DNA from: CAMDKS01 sp044375465 | GTDB lineage: Bacteria; Bdellovibrionota_B; Oligoflexia; Oligoflexales; RGVZ01 | Reading direction: 5' to 3' | NCBI GenBank assembly: GCA_044375465.1 | Contig: JBILMN010000003.1 | Span: forward strand, 1-64,000 | DNA: 64,000 nt | Part shown: piece after piece, positions 9,046 to 18,161 of the stretch | How positions within the stretch are numbered: position 1 is the first letter of the stretch | Layout of the letters: the number at the start of each line of letters is the position of its first letter | The notes under the pieces: generated by a model | Seen by the model: the letters and a program-made list of their open reading frames with translations, nothing else | Database searches by the model: none | Told to the model about the DNA's origin: nothing | Translations under genes and position numbers: made by a program

Positions 9046-9696
9046 ATGGTGCGTGTCAGTCGTGGAGCTTTGCTCGGGGTACTTATGTTGGCAGGATCGC
9101 AGTCGTATGCGCAGCAGTCAGTGATTTGGGATGTGAACTCACCCCAGACAATCATTGCTGGTACGGGTTGCCAAAAAGATGTGGATGCATTCGCGTCCGC
9201 AAATGGAAACGACCTGGCGGTGGTTTTCACGCGCCTTGGTGTTGATCTGCCCGGTGGTGGGGGAGCTTCACTCGCAGACCGTAAAAACTGCTCGGTACGC
9301 GTTCCTGCTGCCATTGCTCCAGGCGTGTATATTGGGACCCTGACGCAGCGTCTGAGTTATGGTGTCATCAAGACCGCAGGCAGCTCCGGCTCTCTGGCGA
9401 CAAGAAGTTCGTTCTTCGGGTTTAATGTGAGTCCATACACTGTGAACCTGCCGTTTGGCTACGCTGCCAATCAGCCATTATTAACCAATCAACGTGTCGA
9501 CCAGTTCTACGTGCGAACAACTCCTGATTGGATTCGTGGATGGTGCTCCTCAACACGAGCTCCGCGTGGATTTTACCAGGCAAACATAGCGGTTCAGGGT
9601 CAGAAATCCAATGCTCGTGAGGACTTGATCATGTTCGTCGACGGACTAGATCTTAAGTATGAGGTCGGTGCTTCATTGGTGCGTTGTCAGCTTTGA
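9046..9696 (+). CDS. Secreted DUF4360-like protein
   Basis: A 216-residue protein with a Sec signal peptide (MVRVSRGALLGVLMLAGSQS, cleavage near AYAQQ). The mature part carries GTGC early, NCSVRV in the middle, and a terminal VRCQL, so four to six cysteines could form disulfides. The GTGC ... F ... NC arrangement resembles DUF4360, a family of secreted proteins with no known function; the match is by pattern only. ATG at 9046 follows AAAGGAGG, an excellent ribosome binding site. It is the first gene of a sigma-54-type transcript with the gene at 9741. Confidence 0.65.
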   Translation: MVRVSRGALLGVLMLAGSQSYAQQSVIWDVNSPQTIIAGTGCQKDVDAFASANGNDLAVVFTRLGVDLPGGGGASLADRKNCSVRVPAAIAPGVYIGTLTQRLSYGVIKTAGSSGSLATRSSFFGFNVSPYTVNLPFGYAANQPLLTNQRVDQFYVRTTPDWIRGWCSSTRAPRGFYQANIAVQGQKSNAREDLIMFVDGLDLKYEVGASLVRCQL

Positions 9697-9740
9697 TGAG
9701 ACGGTGACTCGGTGTCATGCTAAACCCGGAGGATTTGATC

Positions 9741-10427
9741 ATGCGTTCATGGAATCTAGCGAAGCAACGGCTCGGACTGAAGTTTGGGTTGAGGTTTGGG
9801 GTGATGATCTGGAGTTTATGGACTTCAACCTCTCACGCGGCAGCCAAGCCTGTGCTGAATGATTGGTTTGCGTTAGGATCCGGTTGCCGCGCCAAATCAG
9901 ATCTTCCGGGTAATGTTTCGATGGAGTCACTGCCACAGGATGCGAAGTCTGAGGGCGTGCACCGAGTTCGGTTTCACTTTGAACGGTTTGACTTGAGGGG
10001 CGAAGGCATAGATCCATCTTTGAAAAAATTCGGTCGCGAATGTGCTGTCAGGCTGAATATCAATCCGCCCGCTGGAAAACGCATTGTTGGACTCCGCGCC
10101 TTGACGAAAGTTTTTGCGCGCAAGGATCCCGGTCCGGCGTTAGATCTTTTGACAGAGTTAAAACTGGGATCTGCGTCCTTGGGCGTCGTGCAGCGGCGAC
10201 TTGATAATAGCGCTACCGTGGCTGCCCGCGAGGAGGTGATCGATCTGCGTGCTGGTGAGGGGGCCGGAGAACCACTGCCTCAACTTGGTTGTGGGGAACC
10301 AAAAATTATCGGTTTTGACTATTCATGGGTCGTGACCCGTGACAAATCCCAAAAAGGAGGTCTCAATGTCGCTCTTGGTCGTGAAAAAACTCTGACTATC
10401 GAAGCGACGCTCGCCGACTGTCAATGA
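9741..10427 (+). CDS. Second secreted DUF4360-like protein
   Basis: A 228-residue protein with a predicted signal peptide ending near SHAAAKP. The mature part has SGCRAKSD, then RECAVRLNINPPAGKRI, a motif pattern close to DUF4360 (C-x-l-x-l-x-x-P-x-G), and a paired C-terminal CGEPK...LADCQ. It shares this layout with the preceding gene and is probably a paralogue of it. GGAGG at 9728-9732 fixes the start at 9741. The 3' end overlaps the convergent gene at 10421 by 7 bp. Confidence 0.65.
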   Translation: MRSWNLAKQRLGLKFGLRFGVMIWSLWTSTSHAAAKPVLNDWFALGSGCRAKSDLPGNVSMESLPQDAKSEGVHRVRFHFERFDLRGEGIDPSLKKFGRECAVRLNINPPAGKRIVGLRALTKVFARKDPGPALDLLTELKLGSASLGVVQRRLDNSATVAAREEVIDLRAGEGAGEPLPQLGCGEPKIIGFDYSWVVTRDKSQKGGLNVALGREKTLTIEATLADCQ

Positions 10428-11185
10428 ACCGGTGACATAGGTTGACTGTAAGGTAGCGGGACGGACGTTAAAGTTTCAAACAACAAAGCATGTTCCCAAG
10501 GGGCGGGGTAGGTGGTTTCAGCCTCTGGCGTGTAACCGGGGCGCTCACTGTGTGAGACTGGGGCTACGGTGCGACCGATTTTGTATGTACAATCCGCCAA
10601 ACCTACATAGTTCCATTCACCGTCGCGGTTTGATGGTGTCAGCGTTAGGATTAAAGCAGCCACAGACTCAGACCAACCCTCCTCTTGGGCGATCCATGGA
10701 TTGGATGGTAGGGCACGCGCGTAGTGCTCCCGGCGCTCTGCGGTGTGGATCTGCTCTATAAAGGACTGATAGCTGGAAAGTTGCGTCGCAATGTTGCCGA
10801 ACCAAGCGTGAAAAAGCTCGTTATAGAACGAGGCCCATTCATGCTTTGTCCAAGCCAAAGGGTTCGATGCCGATGGCATGTAAATGGTTCCACCAGAAGG
10901 TACTGAGGGTTTGTAGGTGGGCCAATCTCCCTCAAGGACCTGGATTTCGGCTCCAGCCTCAATCAACTCGCGAAAATAGCGGAGCGGTAACTGCCGCAGT
11001 GCGGCCGCGCGCATATAAGGCATCAGGGCGTGGTTTTGGTTCAAATGACTATCGCTAGGTATCATTACTGGCCAAAACCGATCGTGGTCTCCACGGGCAA
11101 TCGGCGCATGGGATAAAACGAACAATAAAAGAATCGCTAGAATTCGGTCTACGGTGCCGAGATACTTGAAATTGGTGTGTTTCAT
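10421..11185 (-). CDS. Hypothetical exported protein
   Basis: A 254-residue protein with an N-terminal hydrophobic segment (about residues 14-31) followed by a likely signal-peptidase site near ARGD. The mature part is rich in Trp, Tyr, His and Pro and contains NELFHAWFGN and EEGWSES, which slightly recall metal-binding helices but do not give an HExxH motif. No family is recognised. It stands alone and overlaps the DUF4360-like gene tail to tail by 7 bp. An 8-bp inverted repeat (GAGATGCC/GGCATCTC, 11223-11250) lies just upstream of its start. Confidence 0.6.
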   Translation of the reverse strand: MKHTNFKYLGTVDRILAILLLFVLSHAPIARGDHDRFWPVMIPSDSHLNQNHALMPYMRAAALRQLPLRYFRELIEAGAEIQVLEGDWPTYKPSVPSGGTIYMPSASNPLAWTKHEWASFYNELFHAWFGNIATQLSSYQSFIEQIHTAERREHYARALPSNPWIAQEEGWSESVAALILTLTPSNRDGEWNYVGLADCTYKIGRTVAPVSHSERPGYTPEAETTYPAPWEHALLFETLTSVPLPYSQPMSPVH

Positions 11186-11427
11186 AGAATGATTCCAGAA
11201 GCCGAAAGGAGTCCGAGTGATCGAGATGCCTCTGGTTCTAATGGCATCTCCCGAAAATTCAAGCGCTTTCGTTTAATGACTTAAAAATAAGCATCATCGC
11301 ATCCACCTGTAAATGTCATGAGCTGATGGGGTCGGTTCCGTGACCTACGTACAATGGCGGGTTGACTTGGTTGGATCACTGTGTGAGTCTAATCGTTCAA
11401 ATTCAAGGTTTTCAAGGGGTTGAATTA

Positions 11428-12207
11428 ATGTCGCGTCTGTTTCATCGAAACAATCTGCCCGCCATTCGTCTGTGTGCATTCGTTTTCATGCTCGCATGTC
11501 ATGCATGCGTCGAGAAGGAGTTTGATCCTAATGACCCAAAGAAATCATTCGGCATAGCCAAAGAGCCATTTGACGATGGTCACTACGACGAAGCCATCAA
11601 AAAGCTTGGTGAATTCAAGTCGAGGTTCCCTTACAGCCAGTTTGCCACTGAAGCCGAGCTTTTGATTGCTGACAGTCACTATCAGCTCGAGCATTTTCAG
11701 GAGTCCGCTGCTGCCTATGAGACCTTTGTGAAGCTCCATCCCAAACATCCAAAGTCTGATTATGCCACATACCGTATCGCTGAAAGTTACTGGGAAGACG
11801 CGCCAAGTGCGGAGAGTCGTGAGCAGGAATATACTGAGAAAGCCGTTAAGCAGTGGGAGGAGGTCATTGAGAGGTATCCGACGACGCCCTTTGCTGCCAA
11901 AGCCAAAGACATGATCGCGCAGGGGCGTCGGCGACTCGCCGAAAGTGTGCGTTTTGTTGCGAGATTCTACTGTACTCAGGAAGTTTGGCACGCATGCGCC
12001 TACCGTTACACTCAGCTTTTGGAAAAATTCCCTGAACAAAAAGATATTACCAATGAGGCATTGGATCGTGCTGCGTTTGCTTTGGAACGTGTGGCTGAGG
12101 CCAAGGAAAAAGACCCAGCAAGCGACAAAAACCTCTATCATCGATCGATGAATCCGCAGCAGATTCGCGAAAAGGCGGCAAATTTGCGTCGATTGATGAA
12201 AGGCTAA
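11428..12207 (+). CDS. bamD: Outer membrane assembly lipoprotein BamD
   Basis: A 259-residue lipoprotein with cysteines at 24 and 27 in a lipobox-like context (FMLAC). Five TPR-like helical repeats follow: AKEPFDDGHYDEAIKKL, FPYSQFATEAELLIADSHYQ, YETFVKLHPKHP, YATYRIAESYW, and YRYTQLLEKFPE. The order and wording match BamD/ComL, the essential lipoprotein partner of BamA in outer-membrane protein folding. ATG at 11428 has AAGGGG about 9 bases upstream. It heads a tight operon with the PBP and the MORN-repeat gene. Confidence 0.92.
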   Translation: MSRLFHRNNLPAIRLCAFVFMLACHACVEKEFDPNDPKKSFGIAKEPFDDGHYDEAIKKLGEFKSRFPYSQFATEAELLIADSHYQLEHFQESAAAYETFVKLHPKHPKSDYATYRIAESYWEDAPSAESREQEYTEKAVKQWEEVIERYPTTPFAAKAKDMIAQGRRRLAESVRFVARFYCTQEVWHACAYRYTQLLEKFPEQKDITNEALDRAAFALERVAEAKEKDPASDKNLYHRSMNPQQIREKAANLRRLMKG

Positions 12208-12225
12208 CGGAGTCAAATCAGGTCA

Positions 12226-14082
12226 ATGGCGGGACATCAGCGACAAGTCATGAGGCCGACCCCTTCGCAAATGGGGCCATTTCTTCTATCGGTCTGTCTC
12301 GCACTGATTTCGGCTTTTGCCATCGCTCGGATGGTGGTTCTGCGCGATTTTGGGCGTGATGTTGCCGATGCGATTCGGGAGACGTCTAATGCCATGCAAT
12401 TATCCTCCCAGATTCGTGATCGTCATGGTGATCCCTTGGGGGTTTTTAGTGATGAGACGCGCTATGTGGTGCCTCTGTCACAGATTCCTCAAAACGTGCG
12501 ACAGGCATTCATTGCAGCAGAGGATTCCGGTTTTTTCAGGCATTTTGGTATCAGCCCTGTTGGTGTTTTGAGGGCGGTTGTGGCGAACATGAGTCGTGAT
12601 CGTTTTGCTCAGGGGGGGAGCACGATCACCCAGCAGTTGGTCAGGCAGTTACTGTTGGGCCGGGAAAAGACCGTAGCGCGCAAAATACGTGAAATTGTAC
12701 TTGCCATCGAACTGGAACGCCACATGTCGAAGTCCGAGATTTTAGAGACGTGGCTCAACTGCGTTTATCTCGGCAACAACGCTTGGGGCATCGAGACCGC
12801 GGCGAGGCACTATTTCGGCAAACATGTACAGGAACTGACGATGGCCGAGGCTGCCATGCTTGCTGGTTTACCGCAGGCACCATCGCGGTACGCACCCCAT
12901 TTGCATCCTGAACTGGCCCGGAAGCGTCAGTTGTATGTGCTCAAGAGGCTCAAAGATCTTCGATGGGTCGGAATGGCGGAATACCAGACTGCCAAGTCAG
13001 ATCGATTACACATTCAGTCCTCTAGAGTCGCATCCTCTGAACAGGCACCGTGGGTGACTGAGGCTGTGCGCCTGGAGCTTTGGCGCAGACTCGAACAAAA
13101 AAACTTGCCACGGACAGGTCTGATCATCAATACATCCATCGAACGTTCATGGCAGCAGTCCCTTCAGTCTTTGATCAGGAAGAATTTTACTTCGATCCGA
13201 AAATCCGGTCTGGAGTTGGCTGTGGTCGTTCTGGATACGAAATCCGGAGAGACTAGGGCATTGGTTGGCGGAAGTGATTTTCGCAAAAATCAGTTTAATC
13301 GTGCCACCGATCTGTATCGACCTGTGGGGGCCGCCATATATCCATTGATTTTTGCCTGGGCCATGGAGCAAGGCATTATGAGTGTGGACGGATACGGTTC
13401 CCTAGCTGAGGCTGCTGTGAAGAGTCGGTTTGCCGAGGCTGAGCAGCTTGCTCCAGAAATGGGTTACGGGCTTGTGCGAGAAAAGCTGATGGGCCATGGT
13501 TATGTGGTAAAGGATGCCATGGCAATTGATGAAATGCATGGAAGTCCTTTGTCTCTCGCGCGCTCATACCTTGCGTTGACAGGCACAAGTGAGGGACAAA
13601 ATCGTGGTTTGATCAGTGATGTGCGTACGGAAGGGCGACTCATTTTTTCTGCCCAGGACGTTGGGCGTGCTGCTGGCATGCAAAACTTTACGGGACGTAC
13701 CAACAAAAATCATGCCGCACTGTCTTGGGTGATCCGTCAGTGGATGTCCATCGGTGCGCGTTCTGACTCGGAGGCGCTGGCGGCACAGCCTTTACTGAAG
13801 GCGATTAAGGGTTGGAACGCATGGTGGGTGATCCCTCGTCATGATGTTGTCATTGCCGCATGGGTTGGAGCCGATCAGAAGGAACCAAGAAGTCCATCAG
13901 ATTTGCGTGCTGCAGATACGACGATGGATGCCACGATCGCCGGATGGATTGCGGCAAACTTATCCGAGCAGTCAGGATTTGGTGATAGGCCTGAGGGTAT
14001 CAGTTATCAGCTGACGCCTGGCAACGGTCGTCATTCAGACGCCCGATTGCCGTTTTTGACGTCGGGTCACGGAACGTTCTGA
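12226..14082 (+). CDS. Class A penicillin-binding protein with degenerate transpeptidase domain
   Basis: A 618-residue protein with one N-terminal transmembrane helix. The GT51 glycosyltransferase half is intact: AAEDSGFFRHFG with catalytic Glu ~99, FAQGGSTITQQLVRQ, and ELERHMSKSEILETWLNCVYLG. The second half aligns with PBP transpeptidase domains but lacks the active-site boxes. The SxxK position reads GAAIYP (Ala 369, Tyr 372), the SxN position reads SRF (400-402), and the KTG region reads KAIKGWNAWW (~525). It should polymerise glycan strands but probably cannot cross-link them. It starts 18 bp after bamD and overlaps the next gene by one base. Confidence 0.88.
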   Translation: MAGHQRQVMRPTPSQMGPFLLSVCLALISAFAIARMVVLRDFGRDVADAIRETSNAMQLSSQIRDRHGDPLGVFSDETRYVVPLSQIPQNVRQAFIAAEDSGFFRHFGISPVGVLRAVVANMSRDRFAQGGSTITQQLVRQLLLGREKTVARKIREIVLAIELERHMSKSEILETWLNCVYLGNNAWGIETAARHYFGKHVQELTMAEAAMLAGLPQAPSRYAPHLHPELARKRQLYVLKRLKDLRWVGMAEYQTAKSDRLHIQSSRVASSEQAPWVTEAVRLELWRRLEQKNLPRTGLIINTSIERSWQQSLQSLIRKNFTSIRKSGLELAVVVLDTKSGETRALVGGSDFRKNQFNRATDLYRPVGAAIYPLIFAWAMEQGIMSVDGYGSLAEAAVKSRFAEAEQLAPEMGYGLVREKLMGHGYVVKDAMAIDEMHGSPLSLARSYLALTGTSEGQNRGLISDVRTEGRLIFSAQDVGRAAGMQNFTGRTNKNHAALSWVIRQWMSIGARSDSEALAAQPLLKAIKGWNAWWVIPRHDVVIAAWVGADQKEPRSPSDLRAADTTMDATIAGWIAANLSEQSGFGDRPEGISYQLTPGNGRHSDARLPFLTSGHGTF

Positions 14083-16553
14083 TGATGTCTTACGTATTAC
14101 TCCTTGGCACTATTTGCAGCATCCTGATTCATGCAGGGATGAGCCAAGCTGCTGGAGAACGCGAACTGGCAGTCCTCAATGCTGAACGCCAATCCCTACG
14201 CCGACCAACTGTGACTGCACCGCGAGACTTGAATCAAAGGGATGGTCTGACGCCAGAAGAGACCGAAATTTTGGCGCCACTGATTGCAGCGACAGAATTT
14301 AAACAGACTGAGTTGGCAGCTCGTGATTTTTGGCGTGCGCCAATTATGAAAGCTCTGGCTGATCTTTATCGTGGTTCTCAAAGCGAATCTTTTGATCAAG
14401 ATGATGAGTGGATTTCAAGTTTTACCGAGACAAGTCCAAATGAGGAGTTGGATCAGTATTTTGATCAGTATTTTGATCAGCGGTTCGGTAAACGGTCTGA
14501 TAAACATTCCAATTATGGCGCAGAAAATACTCAAATCAGACTTTCTGCGACGCCCATCGTTTTTTTGAGTCAAACTGGTTTTCGACGCCTACAAACGTCA
14601 GAAGAATTGATGGTCGCGTCCGGACGTGATTTGTTGGGGTCAGTACCCGTAGCTGATTTTTGTGAAACCAAGCCAGGGCGGGATTTGCCTGTGGATTTTT
14701 CGGCAAGATTTTCGCCATGGGATTTTGGCGCAGCGCTTGCAAGCTCCACAAGATTAGACGCCACATTGATGGACCTTGCACTGCAGCCTGATCCGTTTGA
14801 TCCGATGGATTCAAAGGTTGCAGCCAATGAGGCTGATGACAACGATGACTTTGACGTCATTGACGATTCGCTCGATCATGCGGATTCAGATGATGGTGAC
14901 GAGTTGGATGATGCTCCTTTGCCGGATGATGAAGACGGATGGAAGGGTGTGCTAGCGCAGTTTGAGGACCGAATCAAAAAGCGCAAGCTGAGTCTTACAG
15001 AATTTACCGCGAAAATTCGCGGTCAAAAGTCTTTGAGTCAATCGATCAGACGGTTTGTGATTGCCGCGGCTGTCGCTTCTGTTGAGTTGCAAAAATCCTG
15101 TAAGATTCGCGGCGGAGCGTGGTCGGAGATGGTCTGGGATGGGGCTCACGCTTTAGATTTTTTTGCTTGCAGATCACTGAAGGGAGACGTTCTTGGCCCG
15201 CGGCTCACCGTGGAGAACGGTGATATGAGCGAAGGTCAGATTGCTTTCTCTACGCGTGCAGGGGACGTCGAGTTTGTGGGCGTGCTTGCCTCTGGCACGA
15301 CCATGCTGAAAGCCGGGATGTTACAAGCGGGCAAAACCATTGGGTTTGAGTACTTGTTTGGGACGGGGGGACAGATCCGGGCGGCCAGGAATTTCAATCG
15401 TTTCAATGGAGCTTGGTTTTTTTTCGATCAGAAGAAAAATTTGGATTTCGTCCAAAACATTCCCTTCGACCGGGCACACATCGACGTAAGCTTCTACGGC
15501 GACGGTCGTCTGCGAGGGTTTTCCCATATGAACGCAGCGTCAAAGGTTGATTACGTGGCGTCATTTTATGCGTCTGGACAACCAAGATTTTACCTGCCGA
15601 TCAGTGATGGCAAGCCAAATGGAACTTTATATTGGTGGCATCCGTCGGGCCAACTTGCTGGAGAACTCACTTACGTATCTGGCAAACGATTTGGCGATGG
15701 TCGCCTGATCTATCCCAACGGTATTGAGGGTTTTCGGGCAGGCTATGCTGACGATCGGCCTCATGGGCGTATGATTTGGCGCGACCCGGCTGGCAACGTT
15801 CTTTTTTCCCTCGGGTATGTCGCTGGAAAAGCCCATGGCATCATGGAAATCAAACAAGGTGAACGATTGGTCGGCAGTGTTCGCTTCGATGGAGGCACTG
15901 TAGATGGAATCATCAACCTTAGAAACGCTCGCGGCGTGATCGTGGCTGAGATTCCTTACAAAGGGGGATTGCTCAATGGCGATGTGATATTCAGAGATGC
16001 CGGAGGCATGATTCGGGCTAAGTCAAGGTGGGTTGATGGACAGGCTGATGGCGCGACTGAGGCCTACTATGTTTCGGGTGGTCTGGCATCACGTTGTCAA
16101 TTTGCCAATGGGCAATTGATCGATTGGTCATCTCTCCGACCAGATGGCACACCTCGCTATCGCGGTTCATCCAAGGATCCATCACGAGGTATAGCTGACA
16201 TCGATTTTTTTGCAGGCGGCAATGTCTCTTTGATCCGATGTCACACCAAAGAATGGATCATCGACCAGTGTGGCTCAGCTGGCAAAACCCAAGTTTTGGC
16301 CCCAGAAATGAGGGTTCTGATGGGGCATGTCATGGATCCGGGAGACTTGCAATTCAAGCCAGAGCGCTGCGGTGGCGCTTCTCGGGCAATGGATGTGACG
16401 GATTTTGTTGATCAGTCTCGCGGCCACATGAGCATCAATTACCGGGTCAAGGAGCTTTGTCGAGGTGCCGATCTTGCGACGGGTCTTCAGTGCGAAGTGG
16501 CTTTCAGTGGAAAACAGTGGTCGATCAAGTCCTGTGTATTGACCGACGATTAG
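14082..16553 (+). CDS. Large secreted protein with YwqK/MORN-type repeats
   Basis: An 823-residue protein with a signal peptide (cleavage near SQAAGE). Residues ~120-130 are a small tandem repeat (DQYFDQYFDQRF), and ~250-290 form a very acidic Asp-rich stretch. From about residue 470 to 690 there are repeated ~20-25-residue units of the form G-x-x-x-G-x-h-x-x-h-x-x-x-G-x-h, for example GKPNGTLYWWHPSGQLAGEL, as in MORN/YwqK 'toxin-antitoxin-like' repeats. The tail has six or more cysteines. The start ATG overlaps the PBP stop (TGATG), so translation is coupled. The role is unknown; a periplasmic or surface scaffold partner of the PBP is a guess. Confidence 0.8.
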   Translation: MMSYVLLLGTICSILIHAGMSQAAGERELAVLNAERQSLRRPTVTAPRDLNQRDGLTPEETEILAPLIAATEFKQTELAARDFWRAPIMKALADLYRGSQSESFDQDDEWISSFTETSPNEELDQYFDQYFDQRFGKRSDKHSNYGAENTQIRLSATPIVFLSQTGFRRLQTSEELMVASGRDLLGSVPVADFCETKPGRDLPVDFSARFSPWDFGAALASSTRLDATLMDLALQPDPFDPMDSKVAANEADDNDDFDVIDDSLDHADSDDGDELDDAPLPDDEDGWKGVLAQFEDRIKKRKLSLTEFTAKIRGQKSLSQSIRRFVIAAAVASVELQKSCKIRGGAWSEMVWDGAHALDFFACRSLKGDVLGPRLTVENGDMSEGQIAFSTRAGDVEFVGVLASGTTMLKAGMLQAGKTIGFEYLFGTGGQIRAARNFNRFNGAWFFFDQKKNLDFVQNIPFDRAHIDVSFYGDGRLRGFSHMNAASKVDYVASFYASGQPRFYLPISDGKPNGTLYWWHPSGQLAGELTYVSGKRFGDGRLIYPNGIEGFRAGYADDRPHGRMIWRDPAGNVLFSLGYVAGKAHGIMEIKQGERLVGSVRFDGGTVDGIINLRNARGVIVAEIPYKGGLLNGDVIFRDAGGMIRAKSRWVDGQADGATEAYYVSGGLASRCQFANGQLIDWSSLRPDGTPRYRGSSKDPSRGIADIDFFAGGNVSLIRCHTKEWIIDQCGSAGKTQVLAPEMRVLMGHVMDPGDLQFKPERCGGASRAMDVTDFVDQSRGHMSINYRVKELCRGADLATGLQCEVAFSGKQWSIKSCVLTDD

Positions 16554-16566
16554 CGATTCTTTCTGA

Positions 16567-17280
16567 TCAAATATCTTTGCGACCAAATGTGTGTTTGACC
16601 ACGCTATGATGGCAACTCAGACAAACGGCCGGAGCGGTTCTTTCTCCTGCGGGAAACGTCGAGGTGGTCGATAGTCTGCCATCTTTATTATAGGCATAAA
16701 AATCTGCATTTCCGCTACCATCGTCACGGTCGATTGCGACCTCCGTCTCTCGCACTGGAGCATTCACGTCAGCGGATTCTGTTTCAAGTGTTTCAGCGAC
16801 GGAAATTCCAAAAGCAAAGCCCACGGGTGAGCGGTAAATGACTCTCGTTTTACGTTTGACAGCGCTAAATTCGACGACTTCCCGATCCCAAGACTTGAAT
16901 GGCACATCGCGTTTGAATGCCTCCAGATCATTTTTGATCAGTCGAGATTGACGCCGCGTCATGAGTAGTCCGTAGGCCCAAGTGTCCCACCAGTCACGGA
17001 GACGATTCATGTTAGCCATGCCCGAATCAGGCTCGATCGTCTCCTGGAGTTGCAAACTGGCGCTGACGGGCAGGTGCCCAGCATCGATATTGATTTGTGA
17101 GGAAGAAAGACATGTTTCCTGATGGCGATCTGTAATGCCGTCAGCGACATAGCAGGTGAACGTGCGCGACCATATATTAAGTGGTGAATCTGCTGACGGA
17201 TGATGGATGCTGATACTGGTATCACCAGTGACGATTTGGGAATAGAGACCAAAAAGAAGGGTAAAAATGTGCTTTTGCAT
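16567..17280 (-). CDS. Exported protein with one CxxCH heme motif
   Basis: A 237-residue protein with a short N-terminal signal-like segment. Near the C-terminus it has FYAYNKDGRL and then CLSCHHS, a covalent c-type heme attachment motif, a layout that recalls cytochrome P460-like and related single-heme proteins. No clear axial Met is assigned. The ATG at 17280 has AGGAG eight bases upstream; the frame extends to 17334 without support. The stop lies 13 bp from the convergent MORN-protein stop. The ccm genes at 44.5-47.8 kb could supply its heme attachment. Confidence 0.6.
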   Translation of the reverse strand: MQKHIFTLLFGLYSQIVTGDTSISIHHPSADSPLNIWSRTFTCYVADGITDRHQETCLSSSQINIDAGHLPVSASLQLQETIEPDSGMANMNRLRDWWDTWAYGLLMTRRQSRLIKNDLEAFKRDVPFKSWDREVVEFSAVKRKTRVIYRSPVGFAFGISVAETLETESADVNAPVRETEVAIDRDDGSGNADFYAYNKDGRLSTTSTFPAGERTAPAVCLSCHHSVVKHTFGRKDI

Positions 17281-17438
17281 GTCCGACTCCTGCAGTGGAG
17301 GGCGCCTCATACCATGCCTTTGTTTGCCTGACAATGACGTCTTGACAAATCTCGGGGTGAGGGGGTACTTTCGGCGCTCCGATGCCGGGTGTCAGCTTCC
17401 GACCAGTGAAACACCAATTCCTTTGAAGATTCAATACC

Positions 17439-18161
17439 ATGGCTTCCCCCCTTCAGATTCTCTATGAAGATCATCACATTTTAGCTGTGATGAAGCCGGC
17501 CCGCGTGCCCGTGGCCAGTGAGGATAGTGGCGATGAGACGCTTTTGGGGATGGTCAGGGCCTGGAATTTAGCCCGCCAAGCCAACGGCAAGAAGGGTTAT
17601 TGTGTCCCTATCCATTTTTTGGACCGTCCGGTGAGTGGCGTGGTTTTATTTGCACTCAGCAGCAAAGCAGCAACGCGCCTCAACGAGATGTTTCGGGGCC
17701 GTAGCATGCAAAAAACCTACGTAGCTGTCACAGCGCGTATGCCCTCGGTCCCCGCAGCAACCTTGGAACATTGGCTCGCCAAAGATAAGCAGGAGAATCG
17801 CACTGAAGTGAGACGTGCTGGGGCTTCGGACGCGAAAAAATGCGTACTATCCTATAAATTGCTCGCCAATCATTCTGGGAGATCGCTTCTTGAAGTGCGC
17901 CCAGTGACCGGTCGTAGTCACCAGATCCGCGCTCAATTGGCTGCCGTTCATGCACCCTTGTGGGGGGACGTGAAGTATGGTGCTGCTTCGGGCTGGGACG
18001 GTAAAATAGCTTTGCATGCCGCGCGGCTTGATTTTAGGCATCCCGTGGGCAGCCAAGAAATGCATATTTTGGCGCCTGTTCCAGACTATTGGCATGAAGT
18101 GTGGTCAACAGCATTTCCCGATTTTCAAGATATCATATTCCCGAAAGGTGAAAAATCATGA
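17439..18161 (+). CDS. RluA-family pseudouridine synthase
   Basis: A 240-residue protein without an S4 domain. It has ILYEDHHILAVMKPARVPV, the catalytic Asp in HFLDRPVSGV (the usual HRLD is HFLD here), KTYVAV, and the RNA-facing motif GRSHQIRAQL. It should isomerise uridine in rRNA or tRNA; the target cannot be assigned. Its last four bases overlap the start of the methyltransferase gene (ATGA), so it begins a three-gene coupled operon. Confidence 0.88.
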   Translation: MASPLQILYEDHHILAVMKPARVPVASEDSGDETLLGMVRAWNLARQANGKKGYCVPIHFLDRPVSGVVLFALSSKAATRLNEMFRGRSMQKTYVAVTARMPSVPAATLEHWLAKDKQENRTEVRRAGASDAKKCVLSYKLLANHSGRSLLEVRPVTGRSHQIRAQLAAVHAPLWGDVKYGAASGWDGKIALHAARLDFRHPVGSQEMHILAPVPDYWHEVWSTAFPDFQDIIFPKGEKS

